NCBI RefSeq assembly: GCF_029936995.1
Contig: NZ_JAPYRE010000007.1
Coordinates: forward strand, 124,001 to 188,000
Length of the DNA stretch: 64,000 bases
Source: Henriciella sp.
GTDB taxonomy: Bacteria; Pseudomonadota; Alphaproteobacteria; Caulobacterales; Hyphomonadaceae
Direction of reading: 5' to 3'
Shown here: in pieces, positions 1-9,032 of the stretch
How positions within the stretch are numbered: the first letter of the stretch is position 1
How the letters are laid out: each line of letters opens with the position of its first letter
Made by a program: the position numbers and the translations under genes
The notes under the pieces: model-generated
What the model saw: the letters and a program-made list of their open reading frames with translations, nothing else
Told to the model about the DNA's origin: nothing
Databases searched by the model: none

Positions 1-774
1 CTCGGCGAGGGTCGTATTATCGAACTGAACCAGCCCGGACGTCCACCGCCCGACACTTTCCAGGTCGACTTCTGAAACCTCGACACCGCCATCCGCCTGC
101 ATGACAAGCTGGTCCCCGGGCTCCAGCACGCTCCCCTGCCCTGCCCCGTCCGAAGCCCCGACCCTGACCGATCCCTCGACCAGCGTGATCGCAACCTCAT
201 CCCCGCCAGCCTGAACATTGAACCGTGTCCCAAGCGCCTCGGTCCGGCTGGCGCCGGCCATGACCACAAAGGGCCGGGCCTCGCCTGCGACATCAAACAA
301 GGCCTCGCCCCAAGCGAGCTCTATCTCGCGCGCGTCTTCTCCAAGCCTCACCTCGACCCGGCTTGCGGTATTGAGCGTGACCGTCGATCCATCGGCGAGC
401 ACCACCTGCCGAACCTCGCCAATGTCCGTCACATAAATATCCGGTGCCACTGGTTGAGCAGCCGGCCAGACCCCCACAACCACAAGCCCGATGAGCACAA
501 GCGCGGCGATCCCGCCAAGCCAGCCCACCCATCCCGGTACGCGGTCCTTCCGGGACACCTCCCGGTCTTCCCGCGCCCGCCGGCCAAAGCCTGAACGGTC
601 CATGGCCACCAGGGAGCGTTCGATCTCACCAAAGGCTGCGGCATTCGCCGGATCGCTCTCCCAGGCCTGGAAGGCTTCCCAGGTCTCGTGCGAAAGGCCG
701 GGCTCCTGCAGCTCGGCATACCAGTCCGCCGCGGCTTTCAGCCGCTCCGAATATCTGTCCCGATGTGCCGTCAT
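1..774 (-). CDS. FecR-type anti-sigma/transmembrane sensor, C-terminus cut by window edge
   Basis: The reverse strand from the ATG at 772-774 stays open to base 1, so the 3' end lies outside the window. The product begins MTAHRDRYSERLKAAADWYAEL, which is the DUF4880-like cytoplasmic segment of FecR proteins. A single membrane segment follows around residues 80-100 (WLGGIAALVLIGLVVVGVW). The periplasmic FecR domain comes next, with LADGSTVTLNTASRVEV and GEALFDVAGEARPFVV. It starts five bases after the stop of the sigma gene, so the two are co-transcribed. In the FecI/FecR scheme it senses a periplasmic signal from a TonB-dependent receptor and controls the sigma factor. The cognate receptor would be expected just beyond the left edge. 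Confidence 0.9.
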   Translation of the reverse strand, partial: MTAHRDRYSERLKAAADWYAELQEPGLSHETWEAFQAWESDPANAAAFGEIERSLVAMDRSGFGRRAREDREVSRKDRVPGWVGWLGGIAALVLIGLVVVGVWPAAQPVAPDIYVTDIGEVRQVVLADGSTVTLNTASRVEVRLGEDAREIELAWGEALFDVAGEARPFVVMAGASRTEALGTRFNVQAGGDEVAITLVEGSVRVGASDGAGQGSVLEPGDQLVMQADGGVEVSEVDLESVGRWTSGLVQFDNTTLAE

Positions 775-779
775 GAGCT

Positions 780-1409
780 TCACCCTGCCGGGTTCGCTTC
801 CCGGCCTTCCAACCTTGCGAGACGTTCGGCAATCTCGGCGAGTGCCGTCGCAACCTCACTCTTGGCCGTTCTCGGTGAAACTGACAAGCGCCGCGCGATC
901 TCATCATAGGTGAGCCCGTCATAGCGGTGGAGCCTGAGCACTTCGCGGCGCCGCCACGGCATGGCGGCAATGGTCTGCTCGGCGATGGCGAGAAGCTGGG
1001 CATTCATGAGCTGTTTCTCCGGCGTCACGGTCCGCGCACAGGCCAGCGCCTCGCCAACACTCCCGACTTCGACAGAGGCCTGCTGCTGACGCCTGTGGCC
1101 CGACTTCAGATGATTGACGGTCAGATTGCGCAGGGTCGTGAACAAGAGCTTGCGAAGTTCCTCACCCGCCCTGTCCGGATAGGCCCGCCCCACAGCAACA
1201 AAGGCATCCTGCACCAGGTCCTCGGCATCCGCCCGGTTCCCCACCCGCAACAGTGCCAGACGCACGAGTTGCCTTCGATGATGGTGAAAGATACTCCGAA
1301 GATGTTGGTCTGACTGATCAGAGTTGAACTCACCTGAATCCTCACTTGGACCCCGCCGAAATCGCGACAGTCTCAGTTCCGTTTTCGTGGTATTAACGGG
1401 GCTAACCAA
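780..1409 (-). CDS. ECF RNA polymerase sigma factor, FecI-like
   Basis: 209 residues. Sigma region 2 is seen at about 40-105 (LVRLALLRVGNRADAEDLVQ, then LRKLLFTTLRNLTVNHLKS). Sigma region 4 is at about 140-195 (MPWRRREVLRLHRYDGLTYD, then EIARRLSVSPRTAKSEV). The FecR-type gene follows after five bases, marking a sigma/anti-sigma pair that usually directs expression of an uptake receptor gene. The start used is the first Met; a start some codons further in is possible because the first 25 residues show no family similarity. A perfect palindrome lies 17 bases upstream. Confidence 0.9.
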   Translation of the reverse strand: MVSPVNTTKTELRLSRFRRGPSEDSGEFNSDQSDQHLRSIFHHHRRQLVRLALLRVGNRADAEDLVQDAFVAVGRAYPDRAGEELRKLLFTTLRNLTVNHLKSGHRRQQQASVEVGSVGEALACARTVTPEKQLMNAQLLAIAEQTIAAMPWRRREVLRLHRYDGLTYDEIARRLSVSPRTAKSEVATALAEIAERLARLEGREANPAG

Positions 1410-1425
1410 GTCGCAGCTTCCTAGC

Positions 1426-1450
1426 GAATAATCCCAAAATGGGATTATTC
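1426..1450. promoter_or_regulatory. perfect 11-bp inverted repeat, probable operator
   Basis: GAATAATCCCA (1426-1436) and TGGGATTATTC (1440-1450) form a perfect inverted repeat around three A residues. It lies between the divergent starts of the sigma gene (1409) and the XRE gene (1479). A further half-site, ATGGGATT, coincides with the XRE start codon at 1479-1486. The position suits autoregulation by the XRE protein together with control of the sigma/anti-sigma operon; that role is inferred. Confidence 0.6.
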
Positions 1451-1478
1451 CATATCAGGATTACGAAGGCAATCTCTA

Positions 1479-1751
1479 ATGGGATTGCTGAGTAAGTACT
1501 TGGGAAAATATCTTCGTTCTCCTGCCCACCAATTGCTCATATCGGAGATCAAGGCAGCTCGCCTTCAGGCGGGCCTGTCACAGCAGGCGCTGGCAAAGCG
1601 GTTGGGCCACCCGCAGTCATACATAGCAAAAATAGAAACAGGCGAGCGTCGGATCGACGTAATCGAGTTCCTCTTGCTGCTCAACGTTCTGGAAATCAGT
1701 TATACTGATATGCTCGAGCCAATCGCGAAATTACTGAACGACTCTTGGTAA
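1479..1751 (+). CDS. small XRE-family transcriptional regulator
   Basis: 90 residues with a helix-turn-helix of the HTH_3/Cro-CI type at about 22-77: IKAARLQAGLSQQALAKRLG, then HPQSYIAKIETGERRIDVIE. GAAGG at 1465-1469 is a plausible ribosome binding site for the ATG at 1479. The gene stands alone, divergent from the ECF sigma gene, and the DNA around it is visibly more A+T-rich than the neighbouring genes, which suggests acquisition. No toxin gene is adjacent. The likely target is the palindrome at 1426-1450. Confidence 0.85.
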   Translation: MGLLSKYLGKYLRSPAHQLLISEIKAARLQAGLSQQALAKRLGHPQSYIAKIETGERRIDVIEFLLLLNVLEISYTDMLEPIAKLLNDSW

Positions 1752-1931
1752 CCCTCAGTGAGCGTCCTCTATGGGCGCAAAAGCAAACGTAAGAAAAGTA
1801 TTGCTCGTACGTACTACCACGTCCGTTGGTAAGGATGCCCGCGCTTGCATCCTGCCCGCCGGTGGTTCCTTTAGGGTATTAAGCCCAAATCAGAGCTAAT
1901 AGACTTGACCCAGCCCCGTGATCCGGGCCGT

Positions 1932-2858
1932 TCATTCGGAGAGTCTGTTCGCCTTTCTTTCTGTTGTTGATGGCGTGGTCAAGGCCCGGGGAGTGGAGCT
2001 TCCCCGCGGCTCAAGCGAGCCGGGCCTTCGGCGGCGCAGCCGCCGTTCGTAGGTTACGGGGCTGAGGCCGCCGAGTGATGTGTGTGGCCGGACCGTGTTG
2101 TAGTCTATCCGCCAGGCTTCGATGATGCGCCGGGCGTCACCGAGACTGTCGAAGAGATGCTCGTTCAGGCACTCGTCGCGCAGCCGGCCGTTGAAGCTCT
2201 CGACGAAGGCGTTCTGTGTCGGCTTTCCCGGCGCGATGTAGTGCCACTCAATGCCGGCCTCGCGCACCCATTTCAGGATCGCATGACTGGTCAGCTCCGT
2301 GCCATTGTCGGAGACGATCATCTTCGGAGCACCCCGCCGGGTGATGAGCCTGGACAGTTCCCTGGCGACCCGCACGCCGGACAGGGAGACATCGACGACC
2401 ACGGCCAGGGCTTCCCGGGTGAAGTCGTCGACCACGCAGAGCGTGCGGAACCGGCGGCCATCGCTGAGAGCGTCCGATACGAAGTCCAGGCTCCATCGCT
2501 CATTCGCCTGTTCCGGCAGGAGCATGGGTGAACGTGTGCCTGTCGCCCGCTTTCGCCCACGTCGTCGTTTCACGGCCAGTCCCTCCTCGGCATAGATCCG
2601 GTAGATCTTCTTGTGATTGGCGCTGAGGCCCTCGCGGTCCAGCAGGATGCCGAGCCTGCGATAGCCGAACCGGCGGCGTTCACCGGCCAGCTCCCGTAGC
2701 CTCTGGCGCAACTTCTCGTCACCGCCATCGCGTTTTTCATACTGGAAGGTGGACCGATCGAGATCGGCCAGCCGGCAGGCCCGACGCTCCGACAGGCCAT
2801 GCACTTCCATCACGTGGTGCACGGCCTTCCGTTTGGCGTCGGGCGTCAGAAGTTTTTT
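1932..2858 (-). CDS. IS3-family transposase OrfB (DDE integrase core), read by -1 frameshift
   Basis: The frame is open upstream of 2858 without a convincing start of its own and is entered by -1 slippage at AAAAAAC. It contains an HTH_21-like segment ([20 protein letters not shown]), then the integrase core. The catalytic acidic residues are visible as D in [11 protein letters not shown] in [10 protein letters not shown] and E in [16 protein letters not shown]. The C-terminus ([17 protein letters not shown]) is typical of the family. The length of about 308 residues is normal, so the element looks capable of transposition. Confidence 0.9.
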   Translation of the reverse strand, partial: KKLLTPDAKRKAVHHVMEVHGLSERRACRLADLDRSTFQYEKRDGGDEKLRQRLRELAGERRRFGYRRLGILLDREGLSANHKKIYRIYAEEGLAVKRRRGRKRATGTRSPMLLPEQANERWSLDFVSDALSDGRRFRTLCVVDDFTREALAVVVDVSLSGVRVARELSRLITRRGAPKMIVSDNGTELTSHAILKWVREAGIEWHYIAPGKPTQNAFVESFNGRLRDECLNEHLFDSLGDARRIIEAWRIDYNTVRPHTSLGGLSPVTYERRLRRRRPGSLEPRGSSTPRALTTPSTTERKANRLSE

Positions 2859-3112
2859 GTCGCCAGGTCCTTCAGGGCGGCATTGTCCAGCATTGCATCG
2901 GCCAGGAGGCGCTTCAGCTTCGAGTTCTCCTCCTCCAGCGTCTTCAGCCGCCGGGCGTCCGACACCGTCATGCCGCCGAACTTCGCCTTGTACTTGTAGA
3001 AGGTCGCATCCGAGATGCCGTACTTGCGGCAGATATCGGCTGTCTTCACGCCAGCCTCGTGCTCCCGGATCATCCCAATGATCTGTTCTTCGGAAAATCG
3101 TGATTTGCGCAT
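2846..3112 (-). CDS. IS3-family transposase OrfA
   Basis: 88 residues starting [20 protein letters not shown], the classical N-terminus of IS407-group OrfA, with a helix-turn-helix ([20 protein letters not shown] region, about residues 28-45). A leucine-zipper-like coiled coil follows ([20 protein letters not shown]). The frame ends at 2846 just after the slippery heptamer A_AAA_AAC at 2852-2858, where ribosomes can shift by -1 into orfB to make the OrfAB transposase. Confidence 0.92.
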   Translation of the reverse strand: MRKSRFSEEQIIGMIREHEAGVKTADICRKYGISDATFYKYKAKFGGMTVSDARRLKTLEEENSKLKRLLADAMLDNAALKDLATKNF

Positions 3113-3172
3113 TTGTCATCCTCTTCGTGTCGAGGACTCTGCAAATTCATGGCCGGAATTTACGGGGCTGGG

Positions 3173-4456
3173 TCAAAATGGGTCACGCCCCATTTCCTCG
3201 GCCAGACGCGGTGAGAGTTCGGCGACCTCGGCCCCGGAGAAAGGATGGCGCCCATCCAGAACTTCCAGCTCCGCCTTGGTTGCGCCAGGTGGCGGGGCGA
3301 GCGTGACCTTGATGATTTCTGCGTCACCGCCGCGCAGGACCTTCAGCTCCGAATTCTCGCCCGGCGACCGGGTCGCGGCGAGGAATTTCAGACCGGTCTC
3401 GTCAAACACTTCGCGCCCGTCGATCTCGGTGATCAGGTCGCCACGCGACAGGCCGGCCTTGTCTGCCGGGCCATCGTCGAAGACTTCGCTGACCATGACG
3501 CCGACAGGCCGGTCGAGCCCCTGGGACTTCGCGATGTCATAGGTCACAGACTGGGCCTTCAGGCCAAGCCAGGGCCGAACGATACGGCCCTCATTCACAG
3601 CCGCATCGACCACGCGCTGGACCATCTCGGCCGGAATGGCAAAACCAATCCCGTTGGACCCGCCCGAGCGCGAGAATATGGCCGTGTTTACGCCGACCAG
3701 CTCGGCGCGCGTATTGATTAGCGCACCGCCGGAATTACCGGGGTTCACGGCCGCATCGGTCTGCAGGAAGAAGGAATAGTCCGACACGCCCACATCGGTA
3801 CGCGCGGTCGCGGAGATGATGCCTGTCGTCACCGTCTGGCCAACACCGAACGGGTTGCCGATAGCCAGCACAATGTCACCGACTTCGGTATCGCGCGTAT
3901 CGGCGTAATTAACCGTCGGCAGGGGTTCGCCCTCGGTATCTATACGTAAGACGGCAAGGTCTGTGCGCTCATCGGAGAGGATCAGTTCGGCTGCGTATTC
4001 CCGCCGGTCTGACAGCACCACAAGCAACTCATCGGCATCTTTCACGACATGGCTGTTGGTCACGATCACGCCGTCATCGGAAACGATGACACCGGAGCCG
4101 AGCGAATTCTGAACCCGTTCACGGGGAGTACCGAAAAACTGCCGGAAGACCGGGTCATTCGCGAAAGGGGACGCGCTCTGGCGCACCACCTTCTTGGAAT
4201 AGACGTTCACCACGGCTGGCGAGACCTGTTTGACGAGCGGAGCATAGGAAAGCTCAAGCTCGGCGCGGCTCTGCGGCACACGTTTATCTGGGGTGAAGAA
4301 ACTGCTCGCCTCCTCTGGCGAGACCTTGTCCTGGGCATCAGCACCGCCAGCCGGAAAGAGTGGGCTGAACACCACGGCCAGCAAGGCAAGTACGGCAAGC
4401 AGGCTCAGCAGGAGAAGCTTGGAAACATGTCGGGTCATGGTGTTGGTTTGCATCAT
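3173..4456 (-). CDS. DegP/HtrA-type periplasmic serine protease, C-terminus cut off by the IS
   Basis: A signal/anchor segment is present at about residues 12-40. The trypsin-like domain has the full triad: H in VIVTNSHVVKD, D in DERTDLAVL and S in AVNPGNSGGAL. One PDZ domain follows at about 275-370 (VSEVFDDGPADKAGLSRGDL). The protein then stops at LAEEMGRDPF. The TGA stop is supplied by the first three bases of the IS terminal repeat (3173-3175), and no continuation is found beyond the other IS end. Family members of this kind usually carry a second PDZ domain, so about 80-100 residues are probably missing. Protease activity may survive. Confidence 0.88.
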   Translation of the reverse strand: MMQTNTMTRHVSKLLLLSLLAVLALLAVVFSPLFPAGGADAQDKVSPEEASSFFTPDKRVPQSRAELELSYAPLVKQVSPAVVNVYSKKVVRQSASPFANDPVFRQFFGTPRERVQNSLGSGVIVSDDGVIVTNSHVVKDADELLVVLSDRREYAAELILSDERTDLAVLRIDTEGEPLPTVNYADTRDTEVGDIVLAIGNPFGVGQTVTTGIISATARTDVGVSDYSFFLQTDAAVNPGNSGGALINTRAELVGVNTAIFSRSGGSNGIGFAIPAEMVQRVVDAAVNEGRIVRPWLGLKAQSVTYDIAKSQGLDRPVGVMVSEVFDDGPADKAGLSRGDLITEIDGREVFDETGLKFLAATRSPGENSELKVLRGGDAEIIKVTLAPPPGATKAELEVLDGRHPFSGAEVAELSPRLAEEMGRDPF

Positions 4457-4511
4457 GAAAATGGCTCTATTGCGGCGCGCTCATGAGTGCAATCGGGCAG
4501 GCGATGACAAT

Positions 4512-5948
4512 TCAGTCAGCTTCCGGGGCAGCACGTGACCTCAGCGTCTCCAGGTTTTCGGCATGAACATCACGATTGATGCGATAGAACATGAGTGAAC
4601 AGATCATTGCCACCCAGATGAAGAACAGGCATGGCGCATACCAGGCCCCGAGACGGAATACGGCTTCATCCGATACCTGGCCGGGCTGGGCGCTATCGGG
4701 AAAGCTTGCCAGGGTCAGGATGAACGTGGCCATCATGATCCCCACCCCGGAAACCAGTTTCCGGATAAAGCTGATTCCGGCGAAGAAAATACCTTCCGAG
4801 CGCCGGCCTGTCCGCACTTCACTTTCTTCCACGATATCGGCAATCATGGAGGCCATCAGCGTCTGTGTCGTGATGATCAGGGCCGTATCGATAATGCTGG
4901 TGACGATTATAATGCCGAAAAGCAGATCGGTGCCATTATCGGGCATGACGCCTATCAGGCGTAGAAACACTGGTGCCGGGGTCATCGTGAAGGCGATCGC
5001 CCCGACGATGATCGCTCCCTTCTTCTTGCCGATCGTTTTCGACACGATTGGCGAGATGAAAAGCGCCATGAAAGCCGAGAGGAAGACCGAAAAGGTCAGC
5101 AGCGAGGTCTGATCTGTGGTGAATTCCCAGAAAAAACCGTTGATGTAGTAGTTCAGCGAAGATGCAATCCCGCTGGCGAGGAAACCAAAGAAAGCCGCGA
5201 CAAACAGTGCGGCGAAAGAACGCGAAGCGACCGTCTCTGCAATTTCGCGCATGATCGTCAGCGGCGTCATCTTGCGCGGGGGCGGCGAAGGTTTGAGATG
5301 CGGGATGTGTGAGTGCGTGCCGAGTGCGCTGATAAGTATGGCGCCGCCAATCATGCACGCCGCCAGCAAACCGTAGGTATTATAGCCCTCGACATTGAAA
5401 AAGCCGCTCGGATCGGCCTCGGTCGCGGTCAACAGATAGCGAAGGGCGAAAAACGCCACGAAAATCCCCCCCATCCAGGCAAAGAAATACCTGTAGGAAA
5501 GATAGGAGGTGCGCTCGTCATAATCGTCGGTCAATTCTGCCGCCAGAGCCGAGCTGGGCACCTCGTAAAGCGTGATCAGCGTGCGCACCAGAATGGAAAT
5601 GACAACGAGATAGGGGAAAAGTTCATTGCCAGTGAGCGCTTGAGGAGGATTCCAGACGAAGTAATAGGCAAGCGCGACCGGCACGGCGGCCACATACATG
5701 AACGGATGCCGCCGCCCCCAGCGTGTCTTCACATTGTCCGACCAGTAGCCAACAAGTGGATCGGAAAAGGCGTCGAAAACCAGCGCGATCATCAACGCCA
5801 GGCCGACAAGCGGTGCCGACACTCCGAGCACCTGCGAGTAGAAGATCAGGACAAAATAGTCGAACCCGTTGGCCTTGATGCCGCTGGCGGCAGCGCCAAC
5901 GCCATAAGCGAGCTTCGTACCAAAGCCGGCTTTACGCGGTTCGGACAT
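4512..5948 (-). CDS. GPH/MelB-type sugar:cation symporter (MFS)
   Basis: 478 residues with about twelve hydrophobic segments. The diagnostic loop DAFSDPLVGYWSDN followed by RWGRRHPFMY is seen near residues 60-85, as in glycoside-pentoside-hexuronide symporters. SEVRTGRRSEGIFFAG at about 375-390 corresponds to the second conserved cytoplasmic motif. The protein probably imports a sugar or glycoside with Na+ or H+; the substrate cannot be read from sequence. It lies 24 bases downstream of the monooxygenase gene on the same strand. Confidence 0.87.
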   Translation of the reverse strand: MSEPRKAGFGTKLAYGVGAAASGIKANGFDYFVLIFYSQVLGVSAPLVGLALMIALVFDAFSDPLVGYWSDNVKTRWGRRHPFMYVAAVPVALAYYFVWNPPQALTGNELFPYLVVISILVRTLITLYEVPSSALAAELTDDYDERTSYLSYRYFFAWMGGIFVAFFALRYLLTATEADPSGFFNVEGYNTYGLLAACMIGGAILISALGTHSHIPHLKPSPPPRKMTPLTIMREIAETVASRSFAALFVAAFFGFLASGIASSLNYYINGFFWEFTTDQTSLLTFSVFLSAFMALFISPIVSKTIGKKKGAIIVGAIAFTMTPAPVFLRLIGVMPDNGTDLLFGIIIVTSIIDTALIITTQTLMASMIADIVEESEVRTGRRSEGIFFAGISFIRKLVSGVGIMMATFILTLASFPDSAQPGQVSDEAVFRLGAWYAPCLFFIWVAMICSLMFYRINRDVHAENLETLRSRAAPEAD

Positions 5949-5972
5949 CAGATTCGGCTTTCCGTCAGGGGT

Positions 5973-6263
5973 CTATTCGACGATGTCGTACTGCTCGATC
6001 TCGGGGCGCCCGGCGAGACAGGCGCCGAGCTTTGCCCCTGCCGCCTTGAAGTAATCGGTCTGACCATGCGCTTTCAGCGCGTCTTCGCTGGAGTACTGCT
6101 CCATGAAGATATAGACCTGCGGATCGGATTTGGACTTGTAGAGCTGATAGGTCAGCGTGCCCGGCTCATTCGCCTTGACCTTGGCCATCAGATCTTTGCC
6201 GATGTCTTCGAACTCCGCGTTCTTGCCCTCGGCGATTGTGAGTTTGGCGACAACTCCGATCAT
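5973..6263 (-). CDS. antibiotic-biosynthesis-monooxygenase-fold (ABM/YgiN-like) protein
   Basis: 96 residues with the ferredoxin-like ABM pattern: MIGVVAKLTIAEGKNAEFED, EPGTLTYQLYKSKSDPQVYI, and FMEQYSSEDALKAH. Members are small cofactor-free quinol or polyketide monooxygenases, or heme-degrading proteins. This one is closest to the general YgiN-like group, so a quinone-handling role is a guess. It sits between RidA and the symporter on the same strand, plausibly in one transcript. Confidence 0.8.
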   Translation of the reverse strand: MIGVVAKLTIAEGKNAEFEDIGKDLMAKVKANEPGTLTYQLYKSKSDPQVYIFMEQYSSEDALKAHGQTDYFKAAGAKLGACLAGRPEIEQYDIVE

Positions 6264-6355
6264 GAATTCCTCCGCAATGCTTTATATCTTTATCAATATG
6301 ACAATAACCAGCTACATTCATTGTACAAGGCTTTACGTCGCGGCGGATGAGCGGA

Positions 6356-6742
6356 TTATCCCCGGAAAGCTGTGACCTCGATCTCGATTTTCATTTCCGG
6401 CGCGATCAGGCCGGCCACAACCATGGTCGCCGCGGGGCGGATATTACCAAGATGGTGTCCGAGGACCGGTTTCAGCGTATCCAGCAGGCCCGCATCCGTG
6501 ACGGTGTACTGGACGCGCACAATATCCTCCATCCGGAATCCGGCATCAGACAGGACAGAGCCGATTGTGGCGAAGCAGACCCCGGCCTGGGCGGCCGGAT
6601 CTTCCGGCATGGACATTGTGGCATAGTCATATCCGGTGACCCCGGCGACAAAACACCAGTCGCCCTGAACCACGGCCCGCGAATAACCGATCTCCTCCTC
6701 GAAGGGAGAGCCGGTCGAGATGAGGCGGCGGTGCGAGGGCAT
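6356..6742 (-). CDS. RidA/YjgF-family protein
   Basis: 128 residues from the ATG at 6740-6742, preceded by GGAAGGA at good spacing; an upstream in-frame Met at 6775 lacks such a site. Family signatures are GYSRAVVQGDWCFVAGVTGY, MEDIVRVQYTV and RPAATMVVAGLIAPEMKIEI. RidA-type enzymes deaminate reactive enamine/imine intermediates. The conserved Arg of the RPA(A/S)T motif is present. It follows the enoyl-CoA hydratase on the same strand. Confidence 0.88.
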   Translation of the reverse strand: MPSHRRLISTGSPFEEEIGYSRAVVQGDWCFVAGVTGYDYATMSMPEDPAAQAGVCFATIGSVLSDAGFRMEDIVRVQYTVTDAGLLDTLKPVLGHHLGNIRPAATMVVAGLIAPEMKIEIEVTAFRG

Positions 6743-6805
6743 GACAGATCCTTCCAGGCAAAGAAGACCCGCCATTTATCCGCGATTCCCGCCACGCCGG
6801 ACAGG

Positions 6806-7603
6806 CTATTTCCCTTCAAATGTCGCCGTGCGCTTTTCGAGGATAGCATTGACGCCTTCCATGTGATCCTCGGTTTCGTGCATCAGCGCCTGCGAGGCGG
6901 CGGAGAATTCCATCATGGTTTCATAGGACGCGCTCTGGCCGTGGCGCAGGAGGGTCTTGGCGAGGCGCAGCGCCTGCGGCGGCTGGGCGGCCATGCGGCC
7001 GGCGAGCGCATTGGCTTCTTCCATCAGGGTATCGCCGGAATGCACATCGGAGACGAGCCCCCACTCCTTCGCTGTTTCCGCGTCGATGACATCGCCTGTG
7101 AAGAGAAGCTGGGCGGCGCGGGAATTGCCGACAATGCGCGGCAGGAGCCAGGCCCCGCCATCGCCGGGAATGAGGCCGAGCTTGAGGAAGGTCACGCCGA
7201 ACTTCGCCTTCTCGGCAGCAAGGCGCACATCCGCCATGCAGGCAACATCACAGCCAAGCCCGATGGCCGCACCATTGACCGCCGCAATCAGCGGGGTTTC
7301 GAGATTGTAGAGCGACTTTACCGCCAGATGGATGTTGCGGCGATATCCATTGCGCACCTCGTTCGGGCTGCCGCCGAAAGCGCCCGTCTTGTCACGCATC
7401 GCCTTCACATCGCCACCCGCCGAGAACGCCTTGCCTTCGCCGGTCAGGATGGCGACGCGGATCTGCGGATCGGCCTCGATCTCAGCGCAGGCGGCGGCGA
7501 CTTCCGTGCCATCGCCTTCCTGGCCGAGCGCGTTCATCATCTCCGGACGCGTCAGCGTCAGCGTGGCGATGGGGCCGGATTTCTCAAGTTTGATGACGGA
7601 CAT
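6806..7603 (-). CDS. enoyl-CoA hydratase/isomerase family protein
   Basis: 265 residues of the crotonase fold. The oxyanion-hole segments GKAFSAGGDVKAM (about residues 57-69) and NGAAIGLGCDVACMADVRLA (about 109-128) are clear, as is KFGVTFLKLGLIPGDGGAWL. The Glu expected in the second active-site position is replaced by the GDGG stretch, as in several isomerase or degradative subfamilies, so the exact reaction is open. It lies downstream of two acyl-CoA dehydrogenases, separated by a hairpin terminator, and fits a beta-oxidation-type pathway. Confidence 0.88.
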   Translation of the reverse strand: MSVIKLEKSGPIATLTLTRPEMMNALGQEGDGTEVAAACAEIEADPQIRVAILTGEGKAFSAGGDVKAMRDKTGAFGGSPNEVRNGYRRNIHLAVKSLYNLETPLIAAVNGAAIGLGCDVACMADVRLAAEKAKFGVTFLKLGLIPGDGGAWLLPRIVGNSRAAQLLFTGDVIDAETAKEWGLVSDVHSGDTLMEEANALAGRMAAQPPQALRLAKTLLRHGQSASYETMMEFSAASQALMHETEDHMEGVNAILEKRTATFEGK

Positions 7604-7696
7604 GGATGGGCGCTCCCGATAAGATGTTTCGTGAATGATCTGACGATGTCTATGACAGGGTGAGCACTGGCCTGTCGAGACCAGCGCGTAAAGTTA

Positions 7697-7733
7697 AAAG
7701 CCCCATCCTGCACGCGGGCAGGACGGGGCTTTC
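7697..7733 (-). terminator. rho-independent terminator after the acyl-CoA dehydrogenase
   Basis: On the reverse strand AAAGCCCCGTCCTGC pairs with GCAGGATGGGGCTTT across a short loop (one G-T or mismatch position) and is followed by TTTTAAC. It lies about 25 bases beyond the stop at 7759. The arms are nearly symmetric, so it could also act on the other strand. Confidence 0.75.
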
Positions 7734-7758
7734 GGTATACGTCTTGTAGAGCTGGTCC

Positions 7759-8916
<1,158 letters not shown>

Positions 8917-9032
8917 GTGTTTCCCTCCCCGGCCGTCCGGGTTCATCCTTATTGTTTCGCTGTGTCCTCGAATGAAGCGGCAGCGCTATGCCGCCGCCTC
9001 ATTGTCGTTTTCGTACCTGTTTCCGGCGCGCC

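Larger units (their letters stand above)
1906..3175 (-). mobile_element. IS3-family insertion sequence (IS407-like), apparently complete
   Basis: The terminal inverted repeats begin TGACCCAGCCCCGT at both ends (left 1906-1919; right read on the reverse strand from 3175). They stay similar into the next ten bases (GGCC box). Between them lie orfA and orfB, arranged as in IS3 elements with a -1 frameshift site. No target-site duplication is visible: the left flank ends AGACT and the right flank begins AAATG. That points to an adjacent deletion or recombination after insertion. A diverged fragment of the same end occurs at 63325-63440 in the same orientation. Confidence 0.92.

Noticed and set aside
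2082-2531. Open frame of 149 codons on the plus strand inside the IS
   Set aside because: It is antisense to the orfB integrase core and shows no protein-like motifs; a shadow of the real gene in G+C-rich DNA.
1906-3175. Idea that the XRE gene and the IS form one transposon with passenger gene
   Set aside because: Both terminal repeats lie at 1906 and 3175, so the XRE gene is outside the element.
5313-6350. 345-codon plus-strand frame across the symporter and ABM genes
   Set aside because: It covers two well-supported reverse-strand genes antisense, with no family resemblance.
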